A stretch of DNA of 64,000 nt, from NCBI RefSeq assembly GCF_027912535.1, contig NZ_CP115465.1:231001-295000 (forward strand), in the 5' to 3' direction. The DNA comes from Brevundimonas sp. NIBR11 (GTDB taxonomy: Bacteria; Pseudomonadota; Alphaproteobacteria; Caulobacterales; Caulobacteraceae). Position numbers and translations under genes: made by a program. This document shows, piece by piece, positions 26,528 to 35,417 of the stretch (positions are counted from its first letter, which is position 1; the number at the start of each line of letters is the position of its first letter). The notes below the pieces were generated by a model. It saw nothing but the letters and a program-made list of their open reading frames with translations. It did no database searches and was not told where the DNA came from.

Positions 26528-26890
26528 ATGAGAGACCTCAAACAGACCGGCTTCAACGACCGCCTCAGCGCCCAGCAGGAGGCCAAGAAGGCCCTCCTTG
26601 CCAAGTTCAAGCCGAAAGCCGCCGCTCCTGACCCCGAGTTCGAGAAGCTGGCCGAGAAGCGCGCTGCCGAGAAAGAGGCCCTACGTCAGCAGCACGAGCT
26701 GGCCAAGGCCGAGCAGCGCCGCGAGCGGGCCGAGAAGGAAGCGGCTCGGCTCGCCGCCGAGATGGCCGCACAAGAAGCCATTGAGGCCGAGAAGCGTGCG
26801 AACCGCAAGGAACGCAAGCAGTTGACCAAGGAAGAGCAGAAGGCGGCCCGCGACGCCAAATACGCCGCCCGCAAGGCGCGCCAGCGCTAA
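26528..26890 (+). CDS. DUF6481-like charged helical protein
   Basis: A 120-residue, lysine-, glutamate- and alanine-rich protein. It opens with F-N-D-R-L-S-A-Q-Q-E-A-K-K-A-L-L-A-K-F and continues as a long charged helix or coiled coil (about residues 35-118). The N-terminal pattern resembles the DUF6481 family common in alphaproteobacteria; its function is unknown. ATG 26528 fits the family N-terminus; an upstream GTG at 26462 would add 22 unrelated residues. A strong terminator follows directly. Confidence 0.65.
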   Translation: MRDLKQTGFNDRLSAQQEAKKALLAKFKPKAAAPDPEFEKLAEKRAAEKEALRQQHELAKAEQRRERAEKEAARLAAEMAAQEAIEAEKRANRKERKQLTKEEQKAARDAKYAARKARQR

Positions 26891-26912
26891 GCGTCCGGTG
26901 TGACCGTCCAAG

Positions 26913-26940
26913 GCCCGCCGCGACATCGCGGCGGGCTTTT
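26913..26940 (+). terminator. Rho-independent terminator after the DUF6481-like gene
   Basis: GCCCGCCGCG (26913-26922) pairs with CGCGGCGGGC (26927-26936) around a 4-nt loop, followed by TTTT. It lies 22 bp after the stop codon and before the convergent kinase gene. Confidence 0.88.
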
Positions 26941-26951
26941 GCTTGTCCGGA

Positions 26952-29900
26952 CTACCGCTGGCCCGCCGCTGGCGTAGTGATCAACAGATCGGCCAGAGCT
27001 TCGCGAAGCTCCTCGGCCGAGTAGGGTTTCCGCAGAAAGGGCCACGGGGCGTCCGCCAGGGCCAGGTCCACGTCGTCGCCCGCATAGCCCGAGGTCAAAA
27101 GGATCGACATCTCCGGCCACCGGTCCGCGCTGGTCCGCGCCAGATCGATCCCTGTCATACCGCCGGGCATGACGATGTCCGACAGCATGATGTCGAACCG
27201 GCGCTGATCCAGCAGGGCGAGCGCCTGAGGCCCGGTCTCCGCCGCCGCGACCTCCAGCCCCATCCCCTTGAGCAGGTCCATGGCGATGGCGGCTACGCCG
27301 GCGTCATCCTCGACCAGGAGCACCGTCTGGCCGGCCTTCATGGCGCCCGGTGCGCGACGGGGCGCCTCGACCGCCTCCTCCTCGACGGGGGCGGGCGGCA
27401 GGTAGACGCGGATTTCCGTGCCCTCGCCGACGGTCGAGGTGATCTTCACTCCGCCGCCCGACTGGCGTGCGAAACCATAGACCTGGCTGAGGCCCAGGCC
27501 CGTGCCCTTGCCGACCGCCTTGGTGGTGAAGAAGGGCTCGAACACCCGGCGCATGGTCACCGCGTCCATGCCGGCGCCCGTGTCCGACACGGTGACGCAG
27601 ATGTAGTCGCCGGGGGGCAGGTCCAGCACCTCGCCAGGCGCCACTTCGCAAGCCTGGGTCTGGACGCTGATCGTCGCGCCTTCCGCCCGACCGCCCTCCG
27701 CCACGGCGTCGCGCGCGTTGACGATGAGGTTCAGCAGGGCCGCTTCGAACTGGGCCGGGTCGACGATGACCCGCGCCCCGCCGCGACGGAGCTTCAGCTT
27801 GTAGGCGACCGCCTCGCCCACGGCCCGCCGCAGCAGAGGGTCGCTCTCGCGGATCAGGGCGTTGATGTCGACGGCTTCCGGCCGCAGGGCCTGGCGACGC
27901 GAGAAGGCCAGCAGCTGGTGCGTCAGACGCTCGCCGCGCCGCGCCGCCGACAGGGCCGCCTCCCCAAGCTTCTGGCGTCGCGCCGCATCCTCGGGCGACT
28001 TCAGGATAAGATCCAGGGCGCCGATGACCACGGTCAGCAGGTTGTTGAAGTCGTGCGCCACCCCGCCGGTCAGACGGCCTACCGCCTCCATCCGCTGGGC
28101 ATGCATCAGGTCCGCCTCGGCCTTGGCCTTCTCCGCCAGGGCGTCTCCGACCCGCTCTTCCAGCAACTCGTTGATCCGCTTCAGGTCCTGCTCGACCCGG
28201 CGCGCGTCGGTCACGTCGAAGGCCACCCCGACGAAGCCGATGATGTCACCGGCCGGCCCGAACCGGGGGCGCGAGAAGGATTTCAGCCAGCGGTATTCGC
28301 CGTCGCGGTTCTTGTACCGGGCCTCGAGCGCGAAGGGCTGACGCGTCGCCTCGCCCGCGATCGACTCCTGCACGACCCGATCCTGGTCGTCGGGATGGAT
28401 GTAGGTCCGCCAGTCCGCCAGCCGGACGGTCTCATAGTCGCCGCCCATGTATTCGACATAGGCCTGGTTGACGAAGGCGCGGGTCCGATCCTGGCTCGTC
28501 ACCCAGATCAGCACCGGGGCGGTGTCGGCGATGTCGCGGAAACGGGCCTCGGATTCGAGCACCTCGGCCTGGGCGCGGGTGCGTTCGACCTCGGACCAGG
28601 CGCGATCGGCCACGTCCTCCACCAGCTTAATCTCGGCGAGCGTCCAGGTCCGCGGGCTCGCACTGTGGACATTGATGAAGCCGCGCAGCAGGCCCGCGCG
28701 AAACAGGGGCACGACGACGAACGCTCCGATGTCGATGGCCAGGTAGTCGGCGGCATTGTCGGCAGTTCGCAGGTCGGTCGCCGTATCGTCGACGGCGACG
28801 GTGACGCCGGAGAGCAGGCTTTCGCTGACCGCCTGCCCGAAGCTTTCAATCCGGGTCGTACCGACGATGCTGGACACCCGCTCGGTCCAGTCGCGGCGCA
28901 TGTGATAGACCCCCGCTTCCACATCCATCTCGCCAAAGCCGACCCGCGAGACGTTCAACATGCGCCCCAAGACGCTTTGGGCATGGTCGATGACATCGTC
29001 GGGATCGTTCAGGTCGCGGACCCCATCGGACAGTTCCAGCAGGAACCTCTGGCGGCGTTCCTGCTGGGCCAGGGCGTCGAGGGCCTCCCTTTGCGCTGTC
29101 ACGTCGAACGACAGGCCGACATAGCCCTGGAACGCGCCCTCGCCGTCGAAGCGCGGGTTTACCGACACCCGCATCCAGCGCCAGGCTCCGTCATGGCGCA
29201 TGAACCGGCACTCGAAGCCGTAGGGCAGGAAGCGGGCGCGCGCCTCGGCCTGGGTGGCGTTGACGTCGGCGATGTCGTCGGGGTGGATCGAGGCCTTCCA
29301 GGCGTGGCCCATGAAGGTTTCACCGGGCTTGCCATAGAAGTCGACCAGGGCCTTGTTGACGAACTCCACCTCGCCCTCGGCATTGGTAAGCCAGACGGGG
29401 GAGGGGGCCGTATCGGCCATCAGGCGGAAGCGCATCTCGCTTTCGCGCAGCGCGCTCTCGGCCGCCTTGGCGTCGGTGATGTCGACGATGACGGCGATAT
29501 AGCCGGACTGGGCGCCGTCCTCGTCGCGTAGGGCGCGCAGGCTGGTCAGGCCCCAGACGACCGCGCCGTCGGGCCGGATGTAGCGTTTCTCGACCTGATC
29601 GCCGTCGCCCTGGCCTTCCCGAATGCGGTCCAGAAGGTGCAGGGTCGCCTGCACGTCGTCCGGATGGGTGACGTCGCGGGTGCGAATGCCGATGACCGCG
29701 TCCGGCGTATAGCCCAGCAGTTCGGCGAACCGGGCATTGGAGCTGACCACCGCGCCGCTCAGATCAACGCGCGCGATCCCGGCCGAGGCCTGATCGACCA
29801 TCGCGGCCAGTTCCGCCTCGTTGCGCCGGACCTCGTCCTGGGTCGTCTCGAGCACCGCGATGGCCTCGCCTAGCCGGGCCAGGCTCTTGCGAAGCGATGC

Positions 29901-30281
29901 CGCCACCACGGTCACGAAGCCGCCCACCGCCAGGAAGTTGAAGGTCGCGACCCGGCCCGTCAGGCTGGTGATGCCGACGCCCATCGCATCAGGTCCGGCG
30001 ATCGCCCAGGTGCCCAGCAGCGAAGCGACGGTGGCCACGAACCCCGCCGTCCGCCCGGCCATCAGCGCGGCCAGGACCACTCCGGGGAAGAGGATGGTCG
30101 AGCCGGCGATGCCGCTGCCGCTATAGAGGCCGGACAGGGCTGCGCGCAGCAACAGCGACGCCGCCGACCAGGCCAGACCGATCAGGACGGTGCGCCACAG
30201 AGGCTGCGGTCGCACGGCCGCAAGGCGCGCCAACCAGGCGTCGATCCCACTAACGCCGCTCGGGAACGCGGATGCGCTCAA
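26952..30281 (-). CDS. Large PAS/GAF hybrid sensor histidine kinase
   Basis: An 1109-residue membrane-linked sensor. Residues 30-130 hold about four hydrophobic segments like a DUF4118/MASE-type module. Then come PAS 1 (about 155-270), PAS 2 (about 280-398), a GAF-like domain (about 415-565), and PAS 3 (about 578-695). A coiled coil follows, with HisKA G-G-V-A-H-D-F-N-N-L-L (His743), HATPase_c (N box N-L-I-V-N-A-R-D around 851-858; G-T-G-L-G-L), and a C-terminal receiver with Asp1035 in M-L-S-D-I-V-M-P. The H-D-F-N-N type is typical of soluble multi-PAS kinases. The start is TTG 30281 with GGGGGGA upstream. Inputs and partner are unknown. Confidence 0.92.
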   Translation of the reverse strand: MSASAFPSGVSGIDAWLARLAAVRPQPLWRTVLIGLAWSAASLLLRAALSGLYSGSGIAGSTILFPGVVLAALMAGRTAGFVATVASLLGTWAIAGPDAMGVGITSLTGRVATFNFLAVGGFVTVVAASLRKSLARLGEAIAVLETTQDEVRRNEAELAAMVDQASAGIARVDLSGAVVSSNARFAELLGYTPDAVIGIRTRDVTHPDDVQATLHLLDRIREGQGDGDQVEKRYIRPDGAVVWGLTSLRALRDEDGAQSGYIAVIVDITDAKAAESALRESEMRFRLMADTAPSPVWLTNAEGEVEFVNKALVDFYGKPGETFMGHAWKASIHPDDIADVNATQAEARARFLPYGFECRFMRHDGAWRWMRVSVNPRFDGEGAFQGYVGLSFDVTAQREALDALAQQERRQRFLLELSDGVRDLNDPDDVIDHAQSVLGRMLNVSRVGFGEMDVEAGVYHMRRDWTERVSSIVGTTRIESFGQAVSESLLSGVTVAVDDTATDLRTADNAADYLAIDIGAFVVVPLFRAGLLRGFINVHSASPRTWTLAEIKLVEDVADRAWSEVERTRAQAEVLESEARFRDIADTAPVLIWVTSQDRTRAFVNQAYVEYMGGDYETVRLADWRTYIHPDDQDRVVQESIAGEATRQPFALEARYKNRDGEYRWLKSFSRPRFGPAGDIIGFVGVAFDVTDARRVEQDLKRINELLEERVGDALAEKAKAEADLMHAQRMEAVGRLTGGVAHDFNNLLTVVIGALDLILKSPEDAARRQKLGEAALSAARRGERLTHQLLAFSRRQALRPEAVDINALIRESDPLLRRAVGEAVAYKLKLRRGGARVIVDPAQFEAALLNLIVNARDAVAEGGRAEGATISVQTQACEVAPGEVLDLPPGDYICVTVSDTGAGMDAVTMRRVFEPFFTTKAVGKGTGLGLSQVYGFARQSGGGVKITSTVGEGTEIRVYLPPAPVEEEAVEAPRRAPGAMKAGQTVLLVEDDAGVAAIAMDLLKGMGLEVAAAETGPQALALLDQRRFDIMLSDIVMPGGMTGIDLARTSADRWPEMSILLTSGYAGDDVDLALADAPWPFLRKPYSAEELREALADLLITTPAAGQR

Positions 30282-30463
30282 TCAAATCCCCCCGGTTCGC
30301 GCCGTTGCGCGAAAAACGGCAACGCTTTCCCACGGTTTGCGTTCCAAGACCCTCGAACGCCCGTCCCGTCTGGGTTTCAGGCCTTGGCGGGGCGGTCCGG
30401 AACGCCTACCTCGGCAAAGGACTACAGCGCAGACGCTTAACGAGCATCACCGAAGGAGCAAGC

Positions 30464-30943
30464 ATGACCGCAACGATCGACACGGGCCTGACCAAGGCTG
30501 AACGCAACGACGTGGTGCAGGAACTCTCCAAGGTCCTGGCCGACAGCTTCGCCCTGTATCTGAAGACGCACGGCTACCACTGGAACGTCCGGGGGCCAGA
30601 GTTCTTCAGCTATCACACCCTGCTGGAAGAACAGTACCGCGAGATCTGGGCGGCGCTGGACACCATCGCCGAACGCATCCGCGCCCTGGGCGAGTTCGCG
30701 CCCCAGGCCCATTCGGCCTTCGCCAACCTGACCTCCATCAAGGACGGCGATCCGGAGAACGACGCCCCGACCATGCTGAAGGAACTGATGAAGGACCACG
30801 AGACGGTCATCGCCACCTGCCGGGCGGCCCTGACCGTGGCGGACGACGACGGCGACGACGTCTCGGTCGATCTCCTGACCCAGCGTCTGTCGGCCCACGA
30901 GAAGGCCGCCTGGATGCTGCGTTCGACGCTGGGCGGTCGCTAA
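30464..30943 (+). CDS. dps: Dps-family DNA protection and ferritin-like protein
   Basis: A 159-residue ferritin-like protein that stores iron and protects DNA against peroxide in stationary phase. The ferroxidase ligands of the family are visible: H-G-Y-H-W-N-V-R-G-P-E-F-F (helix A, with two histidines), then H-x-L-L-E-E-Q-Y-x-E-I-W-A-A-L-D-x-I-A-E-R-I-R (helix B, with acidic ligands). GAAGGAG precedes the ATG at 30464 by 6-7 nt. It is divergent from the PAS kinase with 182 bp between; no regulator site could be assigned. Confidence 0.93.
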   Translation: MTATIDTGLTKAERNDVVQELSKVLADSFALYLKTHGYHWNVRGPEFFSYHTLLEEQYREIWAALDTIAERIRALGEFAPQAHSAFANLTSIKDGDPENDAPTMLKELMKDHETVIATCRAALTVADDDGDDVSVDLLTQRLSAHEKAAWMLRSTLGGR

Positions 30944-31032
30944 ATCCGCCGTAATCTCCGGCCCGAAAAGCGCCGTGATGCGGGACCATAGAGCCCCCTT
31001 CCGGCGTTCCGGCGTCGCTCTCGCAGAACCGA

Positions 31033-32250
31033 ATGTCGCTTCCATCCATCCCCTCCGTCGATTGGGCCAAGGTGAAGACACTGGTCCGGCGCTATGCCGC
31101 CGCCGCTCCTGCGGCGCTGGCGGCGCTCGGCGTGGCGATGGCGGCCTCATCGACGGTGCGGCCGGATGGCGACCGGACGGCCGAGGCCGTGGCCCGGATC
31201 ACCGAGGGCGATCTGTCGGCGCGCGGTCTGGCCGCCCTCAGCGCCCGGATGGATCCGGCCCAGCTGGCCCTAGCCATCCGCTTTGATCCCAACGAGAACC
31301 GCGCCGCTCTGCTGGGCCTGACGCCGGGCTGGGAAAGCCTGACCCTGGCCGGCCGTCCGACGCTGGAGCTCGGCGTCAGCGGCCTGGACGCCCAGAAGCG
31401 CAACGCCGCCATGCCCGCGGCCATCGGCGCCCTGCGTCCGGCCGCCCCCTTCGTCTTCAATGCCGCCACCCCGGCCGACCGCGCCCGCGCCCTGCGCTGC
31501 CTGACCCAGGGCGTCTATTACGAGGCGGCCCTGGAAAGCACCGAGGGACAGGAGGCCGTGGCCCAGGTCATCCTGAACCGGGTGCGCGATCCCAACTATC
31601 CCAACACCGTCTGCGGCGTGGTCTTCGAGGGCGCGGAACGAAACACCGGCTGCCAGTTCTCCTTCACCTGCGACGGCGCGTTGTCGCAGGCGCCGGTCGC
31701 ATGGGCCTGGAACCGCGCGCGCCTGGTGGCCGAGAAGGCCCTGTCGGGCTACGTGGCGACCAAGGTCGGCACCGCGACCCACTATCACGCCGACTACGTC
31801 CACCCCTGGTGGGCGCCGACGCTCGGCAAGATCACCCAGATCGGCGCTCATATCTTCTATCGCTGGAAGGGTCTGGCCGGCGAAAGCGCCGCCTTCAAAC
31901 AGGTCTATTCGGGTCGTGAGCCGACCATCGACGAAGCCCGTTTCGCTCGTCCGCGCCTGATCGTCGCCTCGACCGGCGAAGGCGCGACCGTGGTGGGGCC
32001 GAGTGACGCGGCCGTCCTGGCCGACGGCGGGATGAACCTGCGCACCGTCGAGATCAACGGCCAGACGCGCGTCGTCGGTGTCGCCAGCCTGGGCGGCCGT
32101 CGCCAGGCCACCGCCGCCGACATCGCCGCCATCAACGCCCGCCTTCAGGCCTTCGAGGACCCGCCGCTGGCCGCCCCGGCTCCCGCCGCGCCCGCGCCGG
32201 CCGGGGTCACGGCCATGGATGTCGAAGAAGTCGGCAAGCCCGCCAGCTAG
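31033..32250 (+). CDS. SleB-type cell-wall hydrolase (paralogue 2)
   Basis: A 405-residue protein with an N-terminal hydrophobic segment (about residues 22-38), a linker, and a Hydrolase_2/SleB domain at about 150-285: L-T-Q-G-V-Y-Y-E-A-A-L-E-S with the likely catalytic glutamate, V-A-Q-V-I-L-N-R-V-R, V-C-G-V-V-F-E-G, C-Q-F-S-F-T-C-D-G, and H-Y-H-A-D-Y-V-x-P-W-W. It is clearly paralogous to the protein at 24553-25674, but keeps H-Y-H-A-D-Y where the other has F-F-H-T-T-A. A Pro/Ala-rich tail follows. A role in peptidoglycan remodelling is expected. Confidence 0.85.
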   Translation: MSLPSIPSVDWAKVKTLVRRYAAAAPAALAALGVAMAASSTVRPDGDRTAEAVARITEGDLSARGLAALSARMDPAQLALAIRFDPNENRAALLGLTPGWESLTLAGRPTLELGVSGLDAQKRNAAMPAAIGALRPAAPFVFNAATPADRARALRCLTQGVYYEAALESTEGQEAVAQVILNRVRDPNYPNTVCGVVFEGAERNTGCQFSFTCDGALSQAPVAWAWNRARLVAEKALSGYVATKVGTATHYHADYVHPWWAPTLGKITQIGAHIFYRWKGLAGESAAFKQVYSGREPTIDEARFARPRLIVASTGEGATVVGPSDAAVLADGGMNLRTVEINGQTRVVGVASLGGRRQATAADIAAINARLQAFEDPPLAAPAPAAPAPAGVTAMDVEEVGKPAS

Positions 32251-32339
32251 GCCAAGCGTCGCCATGGCGCGTGCAACGGGGTGCGTGATCAGGCATTTAG
32301 TGTCCGACACGGGCCTGCGGCTCAGCTTGGAACAACGCC

Positions 32340-33893
32340 TTGGACGCCGATCCCCCCTGGACTGAGGCTGATCGCCTCGCCGCCCTCCACGCCTACGGTG
32401 TCCTGCACACCGCGCCTGAGGCGGGGTTCGACGATCTCGTCGGGCTCGCCGCGAGCATCTGCGATACCCCGACGGCGCTCATCAGCCTGGTCGACGCCGA
32501 TACCCAGTGGTTCAAGGCCCGCGTCGGCCTGGACGCTTCCGAGACGGGTCGCGACGTGTCGTTTTGCGACCATGCGATGCGCGAGCATGACGTCATGGTC
32601 GTGCCTGACGCGACGCTGGACGCCCGGTTCGCCGCGAACGGCCTGGTCACCGGCGAGCCTCACATCCGCTTCTACGCCGGCGCGCCGCTGGTGTCCGCCT
32701 CGGGGTTCCCGCTCGGATCCCTGTGCGTCATCGACTACCGGCCGCGCCCCGAGGGTCTCACGCCGCTTCAGTCCCGCACCCTCACGGTGCTGGCGGCTCA
32801 GGTCGTCAACCAGTTCGAGCTGCGCCGGGCCCTGGCTCAGGGGGCGATCGACGAGAGCAATCTGGCCAGCGCCGGCGTCGCCCTCTCCGAAAGCGAAGCC
32901 AAGTTCCGCGCCATCGCCGACTCCATGCCCCAGATGGTCTGGTCGACCCAGCCGGACGGGTTCCACGACTACTACAACGCCCGCTGGTACGAGTTCACCG
33001 GTGTGCCGACGGGCTCGACGGACGGCGAAGGCTGGAACGGCATGTTCCACCCCGACGACCAGGAACGGGCCTGGAAGGCGTGGCGACATTCGCTGGAGAC
33101 AGGCGACCTTTACGAGATCGAATACCGGCTGCGTCGTCACGACGGCGTCTATCGCTGGACGCTGGGCCGGGCCACGCCGATCCGCAACGAGGCCGGCGAA
33201 ATCACTCGCTGGTTCGGCACCTGCACCGACATCGAGGACCTCAAACGGTCCGAGGAAGGCAAGGACCTGCTGAGCCAGGAGCTCAGTCACCGGATCAAGA
33301 ATATCTTCGCCGTGGTCTCGTCCCTGATCGCCCTGTCCGCCCGCGAGCACCCGGAAGCCAAGGCCTTCGCCGGCTCGGTGCGCGACCGGATCAACGCCCT
33401 CGCTCGCGCCCACGAGTTCGTCCGCCCCCACTCCGAGGTGTCGCGGCCCACGATCGGCGATACGACCCTGCACACCTTCCTCGCCGCCCTCTTCCGCCCT
33501 TATGTCGATGCGAGAGGCGCATCGCGCGTGGTCGTCGAGGGCGATGACGCGACATTCGATGACCAGGCGGCGACCTCGGTCGCGCTTCTCTTCCACGAAC
33601 TGGCGACCAATGCGGCCAAGTACGGCGCCCTGTCCGCCGCCGGCGGCTCGGTGCTGTTGCGCACCCGCAACGCAGGCGACCGATTCATCCTCACCTGGAC
33701 CGAGCGGGGCGGCCCTCCGATCACCGGAAAGCCCGCTAGGCAAGGATTTGGCTCGGCTTTGTCGAGTCTGTCGGTCGAAGGTCAACTGGGCGGAAAGTTG
33801 GAACGAAGATGGGAGAGCGGGGGTTTGGTCCTCGAAGCGGATCTGCCGGCGACCGCGCTTTCGCGCCGTCGCGCCGCCCTGAAGCAAAGCTGA
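32340..33893 (+). CDS. GAF-PAS HWE-type sensor histidine kinase
   Basis: A 517-residue soluble kinase. A GAF domain (about residues 15-165), a PAS domain (about 188-300), and an HWE/HisKA_2 kinase region follow, with L-S-H-R-I-K-N (His317), the N-box F-H-E-L-A-T-N-A-A-K-Y-G-A-L, and W-T-E-R-G-G. The H and W-x-E residues define the HWE family. No membrane segment, so input is cytosolic (GAF/PAS ligands unknown; light is one possibility but the PAS lacks an obvious flavin-binding cysteine motif). TTG 32340 is the start; an ATG alternative lies far downstream. A receiver-only protein follows 51 bp later. Confidence 0.88.
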   Translation: MDADPPWTEADRLAALHAYGVLHTAPEAGFDDLVGLAASICDTPTALISLVDADTQWFKARVGLDASETGRDVSFCDHAMREHDVMVVPDATLDARFAANGLVTGEPHIRFYAGAPLVSASGFPLGSLCVIDYRPRPEGLTPLQSRTLTVLAAQVVNQFELRRALAQGAIDESNLASAGVALSESEAKFRAIADSMPQMVWSTQPDGFHDYYNARWYEFTGVPTGSTDGEGWNGMFHPDDQERAWKAWRHSLETGDLYEIEYRLRRHDGVYRWTLGRATPIRNEAGEITRWFGTCTDIEDLKRSEEGKDLLSQELSHRIKNIFAVVSSLIALSAREHPEAKAFAGSVRDRINALARAHEFVRPHSEVSRPTIGDTTLHTFLAALFRPYVDARGASRVVVEGDDATFDDQAATSVALLFHELATNAAKYGALSAAGGSVLLRTRNAGDRFILTWTERGGPPITGKPARQGFGSALSSLSVEGQLGGKLERRWESGGLVLEADLPATALSRRRAALKQS

Positions 33894-33944
33894 AACCCAA
33901 ACCAACGTTCTGCGTTACGGGCGTCTGGTAGATGACACTGAACA

Positions 33945-34352
33945 ATGACCGCGCGTATCCTGATCATTGAAGACGAAGCCCTGGTGGCCATGGAGCTCCG
34001 CTTCGTGCTGGAAGACCTCGGTCATGACGTCGTGGCGACCGCCGCCGATGCCAGAAGCGCACGCTCGATCTCTGCTGAGAACGACGTGGATCTGGCCCTG
34101 GTCGATATTCACCTGTCCGATGGGCCGACAGGGATCGAACTGGGCCGCGACCTGGCCGACGACGGCGTGACGGTCGTGTTCATGACCGCCAACCCGGGCA
34201 TGGTGCGCGACGGGGTCAAGGGTGCGTTGGGCGTCCTGTCCAAGCCTACCGACGAACGCGCCGTCCAGACCGCCGTCGACTACGCGCTCAAGCGCCGTGA
34301 GGGCCGGCCGGTCGATTACGCCCCGCCGGAACTCCAGCTCTTCGGCGCCTGA
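33945..34352 (+). CDS. Single-domain response regulator
   Basis: A 135-residue receiver protein without an output domain. Acidic residues E-D-E (9-11) near the N-terminus, phosphoacceptor Asp54 in L-V-D-I-H-L-S, the T-A-N switch segment and the K-P-T lysine are all present. It follows the HWE kinase gene directly, and HWE kinases often pair with such stand-alone receivers, so they probably form a two-component pair. What it controls is not shown. A terminator ends the unit. Confidence 0.9.
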   Translation: MTARILIIEDEALVAMELRFVLEDLGHDVVATAADARSARSISAENDVDLALVDIHLSDGPTGIELGRDLADDGVTVVFMTANPGMVRDGVKGALGVLSKPTDERAVQTAVDYALKRREGRPVDYAPPELQLFGA

Positions 34353-34387
34353 TCGGTTGCGGTCGTCCCGCCCTCTGACCATCTTAA

Positions 34388-34413
34388 GGGCTCCCCGAAA
34401 CGGAGCCCTTTTT
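34388..34413 (+). terminator. Rho-independent terminator whose 3' arm carries the next gene's ribosome binding site
   Basis: GGGCTCC (34388-34394) pairs with GGAGCCC (34402-34408), followed by TTTTT. The following ATG is at 34415, and the only Shine-Dalgarno-like sequence before it is GGAG (34402-34405) in the 3' arm, 9 nt from the ATG. Confidence 0.85.
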
Positions 34414-34414
34414 C

Positions 34415-35383
34415 ATGCCCGCCTCGAAGAAACGCGCCCTCGGCAAGAGCGGCCTTGCGACCGCGCCTCTGGTCTTCGGCGGGAACGTCTTCGGCTGGAC
34501 CATCGACAAGGACCGGTCGTTCGAGATCCTCGACGCCTATGTCGGCGCAGGCTTCAACGCCGTCGACACGGCCGACGCCTATTCGACCTGGGTCCCCGGC
34601 AACAAGGGCGGCGAGAGCGAGACCATCATCGGCGAGTGGCTCAAGGCGCGGCGTCGTCGAGACGACGTCCTGATCCTGACCAAGGTCGGTTCGCCGATGG
34701 GCCAGCATCCGGACGACCGCAAGGACCTGTCCCCGGCCTGGATCGAGCGCGCGATCGAGGACAGTCTGCGCCGGCTCCAGACCGACCATGTCGATCTCTA
34801 CCAGTCCCACTGGATGGACCCGGACACCCCGCACGACGCGACGCTGGAGGCCTATGACCGCCTGATCAAGGCCGGCAAGGTCCGCGCCGTCGGGGCCTCG
34901 AACTTCGACGCCGCCAGTCTGAAACAGGCTCTGGATGTTTCGGCGTCCAAGGGTTTGCCGCGCTACGAGACGCTCCAGCCCCACTACAACCTCTACAGCC
35001 GCTCGACCTTCGAAGGCCCGCTTCAGGACCTGGCCGTTGCCGAAGGCATGGGCGTCATCACCTATTTCAGTCTCGAAAGCGGCTTCCTGACCGGCAAGTA
35101 CAATTCTGTCGCCGACCTCGAAGGCTCGGCGCGCGGCGGCGGCATGAAGTCGAAGTTCGACGAACGGGGGGTGCGGATCCTGCGTGTCCTCGACGCCGTC
35201 GCACAGCGCAACGAAGCCACCTCGGCCCAGGTCGCCCTTGCCTGGCTGCTGACGCGTCCGGGCGTCACGGCGCCGATCGTCAGCGCGACGTCGGTGGGTC
35301 AGTTGAACGACACGTTGAAGGCTGCGACCCTGACTCTGTCGTCGGAGGACCTCAAGGACCTGACCGAGGCGAGCGACGCCTGA
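34415..35383 (+). CDS. Aldo/keto reductase
   Basis: A 322-residue NADPH-dependent oxidoreductase with the TIM-barrel aldo/keto reductase signature. The catalytic tetrad is readable: Asp and Tyr in D-T-A-D-A-Y, Lys in L-T-K-V-G, and His in Y-Q-S-H-W. The C-terminal N-D-T-L-K-A cofactor loop is conserved. The sequence resembles the YajO/YghZ subgroup with broad carbonyl substrates; the true substrate is unknown. Its ribosome binding site lies in the 3' arm of the upstream terminator hairpin, so expression may depend on readthrough or hairpin melting. Confidence 0.9.
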   Translation: MPASKKRALGKSGLATAPLVFGGNVFGWTIDKDRSFEILDAYVGAGFNAVDTADAYSTWVPGNKGGESETIIGEWLKARRRRDDVLILTKVGSPMGQHPDDRKDLSPAWIERAIEDSLRRLQTDHVDLYQSHWMDPDTPHDATLEAYDRLIKAGKVRAVGASNFDAASLKQALDVSASKGLPRYETLQPHYNLYSRSTFEGPLQDLAVAEGMGVITYFSLESGFLTGKYNSVADLEGSARGGGMKSKFDERGVRILRVLDAVAQRNEATSAQVALAWLLTRPGVTAPIVSATSVGQLNDTLKAATLTLSSEDLKDLTEASDA

Positions 35384-35417
35384 TTTCCCTCCTCCCCGAA
35401 GGGCGCAGGACAACCGG

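Noticed and set aside
26943..29531. An 862-codon open frame antisense to the PAS kinase
   Set aside because: Mirror image of a long high-GC gene; no domain, no ribosome binding site, and the kinase on the other strand has intact motifs throughout.
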